Shown here: in pieces, positions 21,501 to 30,400 of the stretch
How the letters are laid out: every line of letters starts with the position of its first letter
How positions within the stretch are numbered: the stretch's first letter is position 1
Origin: Blattamonas nauphoetae
Lineage: Eukaryota; Preaxostyla; Oxymonadida
Assembly: GCA_033064195.1 (NCBI GenBank)
Contig: JARBJD010000529.1
Location: 1-36,266, forward strand
Direction: 5' to 3'
DNA length: 36,266 nt
Notes under the pieces: model-generated
Seen by the model: the letters and a program-made list of their open reading frames with translations, nothing else
Database searches by the model: none
Told to the model about the DNA's origin: nothing
Made by a program: the position numbers and the translations under genes

Positions 21501-22010
21501 TGCGTGTCCATCTTGTTGAGGAAAGATTGGCCCAATGTTGCGATGAACATCTCCTCGAACGATGATGTCGAGGGGATCATTCAAGGCAGATGGACAGGAG
21601 AAGGAGCCACATGCAAAAGCTTGATTGAATTGCCGAATGTTTGTGAAGAAGTTGTCGCTAAGAGGATGTGAATGATTGAACAGTTCTTTGAGGATGACGG
21701 GAAACTCTGTTCTGGAGTAGGGATCGTGTTTGAATCCAGGACAACAGTCGTGAAATGTGGCGACTCCTTGCCTCTTTCGAGGCACTTCACAGCTGAAGTG
21801 GAGAGCTCCGCAGATGGGACATTCAATGTTGAGTCGTCCCAATGTGAAGTGAGGGTTTTCGTCTGGGGGATCGTCATTGTCGATGGGATCATCAGTGCGA
21901 TGGAAGCCGAACGCGCCAGGTCCGAGAGCTTCTTCGAGAGGATCGATGACATCATCGTCGAAGATGATTTGACGTCCATTCTGATCAGATAGAAATGATG
22001 AAGAGTACAT
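18589..22010 (-). CDS. Helitron RepHel, N-terminal Rep and helicase Walker part
   Basis: Rolling-circle replication initiator fused to a PIF1-type helicase. In order: Cys-rich zinc-finger-like region (ECPICGALHFSC, about residues 58-70), the Helitron_like_N core, and the HUH motif in GLPHCHILLTL. A further Cys/His cluster (TPCGVRNPSAVCMEDGSC) is followed by the two-Tyr motif region AVKYLYKYIYKGADR. The helicase starts with Walker A GPGGSGKTF and Walker B VVIWDEAPM. The frame is unbroken up to the hAT-like insertion at 18588. The remaining helicase motifs are at 11722-12678. The Met at 22010 may not be the true start, because a 32-nt GT-AG intron (21981-22012) would join upstream coding sequence in frame. 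Confidence 0.92.
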
Positions 22011-22012
22011 AC
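21981..22012 (-). other. candidate 32-nt spliceosomal intron in RepHel
   Basis: On the minus strand GTATGT...CTGATCAG spans 32 nt. Removing it joins ...EEAARPPR to NGRQIIFDDD in frame. The upstream frame (22078-22014) reads MNVIRSTMAHDDDSEEAARPPR. The ATG at 22010 lies within the intron, giving an alternative unspliced start. Tiny GT-AG introns occur in several protist lineages. The support here is frame and splice consensus only. Confidence 0.45.
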
Positions 22013-22162
22013 CCTTGGAGGTCGTGCTGCTTCTTCAGAATCGTCATCATGTGCCATCGTACTTCTGATGACATTCATCCGTTGCTGTTCTCTGATTCCG
22101 AGAGGTTCATGAGAAGAGTTCTGGAAGATTGTGAGAAAAAGAACAGTCAGACAGCGTCATCA

Positions 22163-22405
22163 TCATTCTCCATTGCTCTTCTCCGTCTTATCGGAGGTGT
22201 CCGATATGTTGATCTTGATGGTGTCTTCGGTCTTCCTCGTCGTCGTGGTGTTGTGAGTATGGATGCATCTGAGTGAAAGATTTGAAGGATTTGGGAGCAA
22301 ACTGAACTCTTCATGCATTTGGGGAGGTGCAGGTGAATCGTTGGAAGAAGACTCGTCGTCAGGAAGAACGTGACGACGTTGTTTTGTCGGCGTGTTTGTC
22401 GACAT
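22163..22405 (-). CDS. possible first exon of the Helitron protein
   Basis: An open frame reads MSTNTPTKQRRHVLPDDESS and onward: a hydrophilic, basic/acidic N-terminus plausible for a nuclear protein. It lies upstream of RepHel on the same strand. It would need splicing to reach 22078-22014. AG-ended pyrimidine-rich stretches between (about 22110-22130) are compatible but unproven. Confidence 0.35.
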   Translation of the reverse strand: MSTNTPTKQRRHVLPDDESSSNDSPAPPQMHEEFSLLPNPSNLSLRCIHTHNTTTTRKTEDTIKINISDTSDKTEKSNGE

Positions 22406-22430
22406 TTATTTTGAAGAGTTACTTATTTAG

Positions 22431-22691
22431 GAGGTTCGAAAACTCCAAGTCTAAACCCCCGAAAGTACGATTGGTGGGTCCAAACTCCGGACCTCCGAAA
22501 CTCCGGATTTCTGGACTCCCAATTAGGCGCCCTCCCCCTTTCAAACTCCGGATGTACGATTGGTGGGTCCAAACTCCGAAACTCCGAAACTCCGGGTTTC
22601 AAAACTCCCAAATAGGCGCCGACTCCCTTCTTTTTTTGGTAAGGCATTTTATGCAGTGCCGACTATGCTGAAAATCGAAAATCCAACTTTC
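22431..22691. repeat. 89-bp tandem duplication rich in ACTCCGGA/GGCGCC
   Basis: Two ~89-bp units (GTACGATTGGTGGGTCCAAA at 22465 and 22554; GGCGCC at 22526 and 22615) lie between the Helitron upstream region and the internal telomeric tract. Short ACTCCG(G/A)A direct repeats are scattered within. No gene is seen. Confidence 0.75.
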
Positions 22692-22726
22692 AGGGTTTTA
22701 GGGTTAGGGTTTAGGGTTAGGGTTTA
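22692..22726 (+). repeat. internal telomeric tract, left border of the 12.5-kb element
   Basis: AGGGTTTTAGGGTTAGGG followed by TTTAGGGTTAGGGTTTA: about five degenerate TTAGGG units in the same orientation as the terminal array. It separates rDNA/transposon sequence from the RT/Rep element and marks an old chromosome end or a telomeric insertion site. Confidence 0.9.
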
Positions 22727-22785
22727 ACGGCGGATGCTGAAGTGCTGAATCAGTAACGAAAAGCGAAAGAAAAGAATAATAAAAG

Positions 22786-24414
22786 TTACTCGCCCTTGGA
22801 GGGGCTGTTGAGTCTGCCCGCACCAGTTTCTCTTACCACTGGTCGGGACCCATCTGGGGGCTGCCGCTTCCTTGCTCCAGCTTTGGGCTGTGTCTTGGGT
22901 CGTCCACGGCACTTGGGTGGGGGGTCCATTCGGGGGCTGTTGGGAGCCCATGTGGGGTCATCTTCCTGGGAGAGAGAGTCATCACAAGAAGATGAGAAAG
23001 AAGAAGGGGGAGTCGATTTCTTCCTTCGCCCTGCTCGGGGGACTTGCTTCTTGTATCTAGCCCGCTTTGGTCTGGCAAAGTTCGGAGCTATTGACTTGTC
23101 ATCTTGTTTTGGATTGGGTACTTTGCGTTTCGGTCTGAGAGTCCTTGGGGGGAAGTTGCCCTTGGAGGGGCACTTGTGTGAAGTGACTTCCTCATCAATC
23201 GTCAAGTCAACGAAAGTTTTCCTTGTTGAGCCATTTTGGGGCTGGCCCGGGTCGTTGTGGTCGTCGTCGGAATCCAACTCGATCAGAACAGCCGAGGGCG
23301 GAATTTGTGTTTGTGGTGTTCTGGTGGACTTTGAGGAGCCCGGAGTTGGGTTGGGTGAAAGTGAAGGTGGAGGAGTGAAAGAGGTCGGAAGTGTGTCTGA
23401 GCCAAATGTGATCTGCTCCAGAGAGGGCTCAATGTCAATGTCGATATCAGTGAGGGTCAGCCCAGGAGGGGGCATCTGGCTGACTTCGGCATCCTGTGTG
23501 GTCGACCCAGGAATGGGCAGGAGACCGACTTCAGCATCACTTGGAGTCAGCCCTGGGGCGGGCTCTTGATCAACATAGATATCAGTTGGAGGCAACCCGA
23601 AGATGATATCTTGAACGACTTCGGCATCATTGGGAGGGAGTTCAGCAATCATCTCCTGACCAACATCGGCATCTTTTTGAGTCGACCCTTGGAGGGGCAG
23701 TTGGGTGGCATCGACATCCATTGGAGTTGGCCCAAATTGGGGTTGAATGGAGAAATCACAAACGGGTGGATTGTCTTCCGAAAAGAGTTCCTCGAATGAT
23801 ATTTCGGGTTTCTCGTCAATCCTTTGCTCTGACAACTCCCTGTGTGAAAAGTTGGTTGAATCAGGTTCACGGCGGGTACTGGTCAAAGACTGAGGATTTT
23901 CGAGATTGGGCCCCGAAATGGGCAAATCACTGTCGGAACGATCAACTTCCATTCCTGCATCGAGGAGATCATTGTCCCCGGATTGGGTCAATTCGTGTTC
24001 GGAACTGTCCCTTTCCATGGTCTCGACAATGTGCTCTTCTGGCGACGTGGAGGTCATGATGACCATTGAGCCCTCAGAAGGGTCAAGAGTTGGAAGTTGA
24101 TAGGGAGACTCTGAAGGTGAAGTTGGAGCCACGGAGGGTGGTTGAGAAACTTTATGTTCAGAGTTGGGTTGTGGAACATAATAAAAACGAGGAGTGAAAA
24201 TGTTGGAGGTTGGCCGGGTGAGGGCGGGAGTGTGTTTTTCAACTGATTGGTTATTTGCCGGGAGGTTGAGCGTAAGTTGATGATTTGAAGAATTTCGAGA
24301 TGGCCCTGAGCGGGGGCACTTGAGGTGGTCCAGAGGGAGGTGAAGAAGAAGGTGAGGTTGAGGGTGGGCCCTGAGAGGGCGAAGCAAGATTCGGCCCCAG
24401 AGAGGGCAAAGCAA
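22786..24414 (-). CDS. ORF C: acidic/basic nuclear-type protein with SIM- and AT-hook-like motifs
   Basis: A 542-codon frame overlapping the end of the RT frame by 163 nt in another frame. It may be the C-terminal part of the RT protein reached by frameshift or splicing, or a separate product. The middle is a repetitive acidic region with ~20-residue spacing (LPPNDAEV, LTPSDAEV, LTLTDIDI). Two hydrophobic-acidic motifs, AVLIELDSDDD and FVDLTIDEE, match SUMO-interacting motifs. The C-terminus is strongly basic (RPKRKVPNPK, RPKRARYKK, RAGRRKK) and includes RGRPK, an AT-hook core. No enzyme motif is seen. Nuclear and chromatin association is an inference. The first ~100 residues may be translational noise within the overlap. 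Confidence 0.6.
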   Translation of the reverse strand: MLCPLWGRILLRPLRAHPQPHLLLHLPLDHLKCPRSGPSRNSSNHQLTLNLPANNQSVEKHTPALTRPTSNIFTPRFYYVPQPNSEHKVSQPPSVAPTSPSESPYQLPTLDPSEGSMVIMTSTSPEEHIVETMERDSSEHELTQSGDNDLLDAGMEVDRSDSDLPISGPNLENPQSLTSTRREPDSTNFSHRELSEQRIDEKPEISFEELFSEDNPPVCDFSIQPQFGPTPMDVDATQLPLQGSTQKDADVGQEMIAELPPNDAEVVQDIIFGLPPTDIYVDQEPAPGLTPSDAEVGLLPIPGSTTQDAEVSQMPPPGLTLTDIDIDIEPSLEQITFGSDTLPTSFTPPPSLSPNPTPGSSKSTRTPQTQIPPSAVLIELDSDDDHNDPGQPQNGSTRKTFVDLTIDEEVTSHKCPSKGNFPPRTLRPKRKVPNPKQDDKSIAPNFARPKRARYKKQVPRAGRRKKSTPPSSFSSSCDDSLSQEDDPTWAPNSPRMDPPPKCRGRPKTQPKAGARKRQPPDGSRPVVRETGAGRLNSPSKGE

Positions 24415-27400
24415 GATTCGGTTGTTGAGAATGAAGATTCACCGCACTGAGTAAATATGTTGTGCTTGGTGAGGGTTGGATGTTGAGCCCATTTTGGGCA
24501 TCTTGTTGAACTGAAAAATTTTGAAGACTCCATGTGAGTTTTTGACAGACACGACGTTCCATGATGCATCTGCTCTGTTCCAAGACAAGAGAGGTCATTT
24601 GGAGGAAGTGGTAGACTTGGGCTGATTTGTGCCCATCTCGGGCCACCTTCTTCATGAAGTCCAAAAACAGTTCCATGTTGTTCCCAAGCTGACCGTTCTC
24701 ACTGATCCCAATGCCAATCACCTTGTGTTCTTGTCCAAGTTTCTTGTAATGTTTGGACTTGCCCTCTTCAGCCTGGTTGACAGCTGTTCGAGGGTCAGGG
24801 AGGAGACCCCGGTGGAGGGCATTTGGGATGTCTTGGGCGATTGTCAAGTCGAGCCCAAAGGTGAGTGTGTTCCCTGAGCGGTCACCACCCTGGAGGAGGT
24901 TAGTGACGAATTTGTGGTTGCTCACTTGGGTTGTGATGGTGACTCGGATGTCAGCAATGGCCCCAGCCGGTCTGGGCTTTGTGCCCAAATTGATCCCATC
25001 CATCCAAACTGGTTTTTCCAACTCAGTGACCACATTGGGTATCTGTTGAAGAAGACGGTTCAACCAAAGTTTGATCGTGGTGTGCCGGGCTGTCCTTGCG
25101 GAGCCATTGAGTTGACAGCATGAGGCATGGTCGACCCGAAATTGGACTGAACAAATTGGGCAAGGGACAGAATAGTTCAGGTTCCTTCCTTGTTTATCCA
25201 GCAGTGTTTTCCCCAATTCGTACGATGTGGGCTCTTTGAGCATTCTGTAGTTGAGCGAGTTCAGGATGGTGTCGTTGTCCAAAACATGGAATTTGTCCAC
25301 AGGCATCATGGTGACCCAAAAATGGGCTCGACTTGCACAGATCGTGGCATGTCGATTTTTCGCCCAATCTGGCAGAGGGTCCCTCCATTGGACCAATTTG
25401 TCCTTTTCCAGCAGACGAACCATCTTCCCCTGCCCGCGTCTGGCTTTTTCAAATTGGTCAAGGTTCAGCATGCTGATGACTGAAATGACCATCTGAAGGG
25501 GGCTGAATGTTGATGATGGTGGTTCTTGCCCGATTTGGAACGGAGCCCCAGATGGGTTGGGGTTGGCTTGCCATAAGAAGGGCCGTCTTGATGTCATGGC
25601 ATGAACCAGGGAAGGAATGTTTGAACCCGCGAAAGAGCTGAAACCAAGTCCACCATCTTCAACGTTGGCATGGATCAGAATTGAGTTCGACTGTGGGAGA
25701 TGGAAAAAAGTGAGGAGATGCGTAATGAGAAGAGCATCAGCCTGGCGAAGGACGTGCCCCGAAATGGGCAGAGTTCGAAGGAGGTGAAGAGGTCGAACAT
25801 TGATACACTGTCTCAGAAGAAGCAGATGTGCTTGATGTGACAACAGCCCCAGGAAGGGTAGTAAGCCATCAGATTTTTGGACTTTGTCAAGAAACATTTG
25901 ATCACGTTCATTTTGGTCCAGGGTGAGAAGTGTCCCCAGAAGGTGCATTGAAGTCGTTGGGGTAATTGTTGAACCCATGAGCCCAAATGGGGCAGTTGAG
26001 ATTTGCCCGTCCAGAATGGAGACAGCCACGGTCTTGGCTGGGTTGAGTTGAAGCCCATGCTCACTGAGAGACTTGTGAAGGCGGACCATGGAGGATGTGA
26101 GAGATCCAAGTGAGGACGCCACAATGACCAAGTCATCCAAATAGCCCCAAACTTGAACAGCCCCATCAGGGGTTTCAGCTTCAGACATGCATCTGGTGAG
26201 GTACAGAGCAAAGAGGGCAGGCGACAACGGGCACCCTTGTTGAACACCCCTGGTGTTGTGAATGACGGCTCTCTGACCATGACTGTCCAACACCAACTTT
26301 TCCTTTGAAAATGCTTGTGCCAGAAATTGGACCAGCTGGGGGTCATGGTGATCCAGCTGCACAATTTTGTCAATGAGGAGCTGTCTTCGGACACATTGGT
26401 ACGCATTGGACATATCGAGGGCAGCAACGACCAAATTGGTTTTCTGAGCAATAGCCCCATCCAGGGCATCTCCAACTGCGAAAACGATCTCTTCAATTCC
26501 ATTGGGATGACCCACCCCTCGTTGTCTGGGGTGGATCCGATCGAGAAACCATTGACGGTTGCGCTGGAGAAGGACACGGGCCATGAGCTTTTTCAGAGAA
26601 TGTTGGACCGAAATGGGACGAACACCACCTTTGGCCTTTGGAATGCCTACCATCCTGACCAAACACCATGCCGTGGGCACGAAGCCTTTTTGGAGACACT
26701 CAGCAATCACAGCCCCAATGAGGGCAGAAACGGGTTTCAGATGAATTGCTGCCCGTTTCAGGAGTTCTGCTGTGATTCCATCAAGAGACGCCGTTGAGTT
26801 CGAATTGAGTCGTTGAAGCTGAATTTCGACATTTTCACGTTCAAGGTCCCACCCTTCCCGGGGCTCACCAAGATCATGAAGAGTCAATTGGCGAGGGTCA
26901 TCAGCGTTGTGAAGGGTTTGAATGATTCGGACCATGTCTTCGAAAGGAATCTCCGGAACGGGGTGAATGACTTTGGAAAGTTCTTTGAGAGCCCTGGATG
27001 GTTTTCCTTTTGCCACGAGTGTTTCAATCTTTTTCTTCTCAGCTCGACCCAATCTGGGGCTTTCTGACACATCTTCAGTTGGTGGCTTCCATTGGAAGGG
27101 TTGCTCCCCTTTGGGCTTTTTCGCCTTTTTGGTCTTCAGGACAAAGGGGGTAGCAGAGAGCCTCCAAACAGCATTGTCCACATTTCCGAAGCTCACATCT
27201 CTTTCTGCCAAAAGTTGGGCTATTTTGGCAAAATGATGTTTGAGGAGCTGACTGGCCGCATTCAGATGCTTTGTCGTGTCATCTTCATCCCAGAACACAT
27301 ATCCAAGGTCTTCAGAATATTGGACCCCATCAAGGGCCAAAACATCAATTTTCTTGTTGGAGATGGTTCGAAGTGGTGGCGGGAGAAGATGTCGTTCAAC

Positions 27401-30400
27401 AGTTGGAAGGGCTGTTTGTCCTTTGAGGTTTGCCAGGATAAGGTTGGTGTCACGATCTTGTCGAGATGGCATTTGGGTTCCTGCCATCGAAGGTGTGATC
27501 GATGGGGGCCCATCCGTGGGCTGTCCTCTTTTCGACTTTGGAAGAGGGCCACGTGTTCCAACCGTTGACCCTCTGGGGGCCTTTGGAGTCTGTCCAGGCT
27601 GTTTGGATGGAGGTGGAAGACTGAAGATTGTTTCCTTGGCTTTGAACCCATTCAAGGTCTTAGTGTCTGATTCTTGACAAAGGGTTGTTAATTCCTCATC
27701 AGAGATGGACATGATGGATGATGTCGGAAAAGAGAGTGAAAGCCCCTCTTGGGGCACTTGTCCAATTCTGGGGAGGAGGGCCGAAAACGGGCAAAAGACG
27801 ACTCTCTCCAACTTTTTGATGGAATTTCGAGAGGAAATGAGAGTTGAGATGAACTGGGTCTCTGACTGTTTTTGACCCTTGTTTCTCAGAATTCGATGAA
27901 GTTGCTCATTGTTCAGTCTGGAAGCCACTTTCCAAGCTTGTCTGGCCCATTGGCGGGCTTGATCCTGAGCCACGTCAATCGCCCCAATTTGGATTGATTC
28001 AGAAGGATCGGAGTCCGATGACTCTTCTGCGGGACATTCTTCAGATGAATCATCAAGACTAATCGTGAATCGAGGTTGCTTTGGACGAGGTGAAGCTTCG
28101 CCCAATTTGGGCTCATTAGGTGAGACCACTGGAGTTTCATTGACAGGTTGAGATCTTGATGGAAAACCGTAGAATTCTTCGAATGTGACCTCCTGAGGGT
28201 TGTCTGGAGGCGGAACGGTGATGAAGTCCCAAACAGGGTTTTCAACATTGGCCAAATTTATCATGCCCGTGGAGGGGTCGATGGCATGACGAAGTTTTTC
28301 AATGTCATCAACATGTGCAGGATCGATGAGTGTGGTTGGGGCTGGTCTCTCCATTGATTTCTTCACAGTTTTCTTTCGATTCTGAGAGATTGTCAATTCG
28401 ACCCCAGATTGGGTCAATGTGATTGTGTTGGTTTCTTCAACAGTCTTTTCAACACTTTCGATTGACACTCGTTTGTGAAGCCCCGAATTGGGTTGATCAG
28501 TGAGATACGCAGGTTCCTTGACCAGGCAGTTGAGAGGGTCATCATCTTCAGGAACATATTCAGTGTCAGAACAGTCATCCCCAGAGGGATCATCTGGTGG
28601 GAAGATCCATGCCGTTTGGCGATCTCTTTCTTTCATGAGGGCCTGAAGGGTAGCAAGGAGAGGGGGTCCGTCTTGGAATGGGGGCCCATCTGGGGGCTCT
28701 TCAACAATCGGAGCAAGAGGTGGTGGTTCTGGGATGACTGGTTCCATCGAGTTCGGACGGAAGTATTCGAAGGGCAGACTGACAACTGATCGAAGAGCCT
28801 TTCTGAGGAACAGTGGGTCGAAACTTTCTTCAACATCATTTTGGAACAAACTGTGTCGTTTTTCCAATTGTCTTCGTGAGGGATCGAATGAACGGCGTTC
28901 GACCCAGAGAAGGGCAGAATTGATCAAGGACTGATCAGTAATCATGTTTTGATTGTTCAAGGGAACAATGGCAGTTGAAGAAGGAATCGATTCAGAATGA
29001 GCAATTGGTACAGCATCTTCGCAAACAACATCTTGAATGATGCCCCGATGTGGGCTGATGGGCTGCTCCAACACGAGTGACTCTTCCAATACCTGACCCT
29101 GAGATGGGTCAATTGGTTGTTTCGAGAGAGGTGTCACAACTGGAAGGTACTCCGAAAAGGGCTTTCGATCATGATGTTTTTGTCTTCGGCGTCTTCGTCT
29201 GGAGGTTCTGATGACGGCCTTCTTGGGTTCATTTTCGGGAGAAGGTGGACCGTGTTGGGGTGAAGTTGAACTTTTCAGGGCTCTCACTTTTTCCGCCATC
29301 CATTCTCTTCCGCGAGCAGACACTGTTGACTGTGGTTTCGAAGGGCTTGCTGACTTATTTAGAGAATCAGAGGGGACGACGGGGATGATTTCTGACCCAC
29401 CATGGGGCTCACTCTGGAATGATGCTGATTGAAACTTTTTCACTCCATGAGTATCATTGTCAGTTGATATAGACATTGAAGATAAGTCGAGGTCTGACCC
29501 GCTGAGGGGTTGGTCATTGGATGATATAGACTGGACTTCCATCCCACATGAGTCATCGTTTTCAATAGATGTTGATGTTGGTAGAAGAAGAACAGCCCCA
29601 TCTTGGGGCTCAGAAGTGATTCCTGTTGATTGGTTGGAAGTCTCACTTGAATGTTCCTTTGACCACTGGGGGGCTGACGATTGATGCTTTTTTGACTCGT
29701 TGGGGGGCTGATCAACAAATGATGTTGATTGTACTTCCATCCTACCTGGGGGTTCATTTCCTATTTCCACTGAAGATGTAGTGAAATTGTGCCCACTTGG
29801 GGGTTGGGCGTTTACCAGTGATGGTTGAATGTCAATCTCACTATGATGATCATAAACTACTTCCATTGTCACTTCGACTGATGATATTGCTGTTGATGCG
29901 GGGACAAGGACCGACCCACTTTGGGGCTCAACATTGACAGATGTTGATTTAATCGAAAACCCACGAGGGTGTTCATTGTCAGTTGATGATGTCGAAGAGA
30001 CCTCCTGCCCATTGAGGGGCTGATCAATGATTGATGTTGGTTGTTTTTCTATTCCATTTGGAAGTTGACTGTCCATCACAATTGATGATGATGGAAAGAG
30101 AATTGACCCATTTTGGGGTTGATCGGAGGAAATTGTTGAATGACATGTCTGACCATTTGGGGGCTGACTTTCACAGCAGGCTGAAGATGGTGTTGGATGG
30201 CAACCTGGCCCATTTTGGGGCTGAGCATTGCATGGTACTGAAGAACAGTCCATCTCATTTGATTTTTCGTTTTCCATCTCTGTGATCGCGTACATCGGTG
30301 AGGGGAGGAATTCTTGCCCACTGGGGGGCTGAACATCGAAAGATGTTGATTGACACTCCATTCCATTTGGTGGCTGACTTTCAATTTCGACTGATGATGA

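Larger units (their letters stand above)
11572..22430 (-). mobile_element. autonomous Helitron, interrupted by nested transposons
   Basis: A rolling-circle transposon in minus orientation whose RepHel protein is recognisable from the Rep domain to the last PIF1 helicase motifs. The 3' terminus is placed at 11572. On the minus strand it ends ...CAGCTTG before host TGGCTTAATC, with an 8-bp-stem hairpin GAATCAGT-TCCC-ACTGATTC (11607-11626) 35 nt upstream. The terminal CTTG departs from the usual CTRR, and the hairpin is farther from the end than usual. The 5' (TC) end on the right was not resolved; 22430 is approximate. A 5.9-kb insertion at 12679-18588 splits its gene. Confidence 0.8.

Noticed and set aside
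22255-22300. TGCATCTGAGTGAAAG as resumption of 18S after the Helitron
   Set aside because: Only the first few bases resemble the expected TGCATGTCTAAG; the downstream SSU block GCGAATGGCTCATTA is absent and a coding-like frame crosses the spot.
22796-23569. Plus-strand 257-codon frame and similar antisense frames in 22.8-33 kb
   Set aside because: Shadows of ORFs A-C produced by the repeated GC palindromes, which lack stops in several frames.
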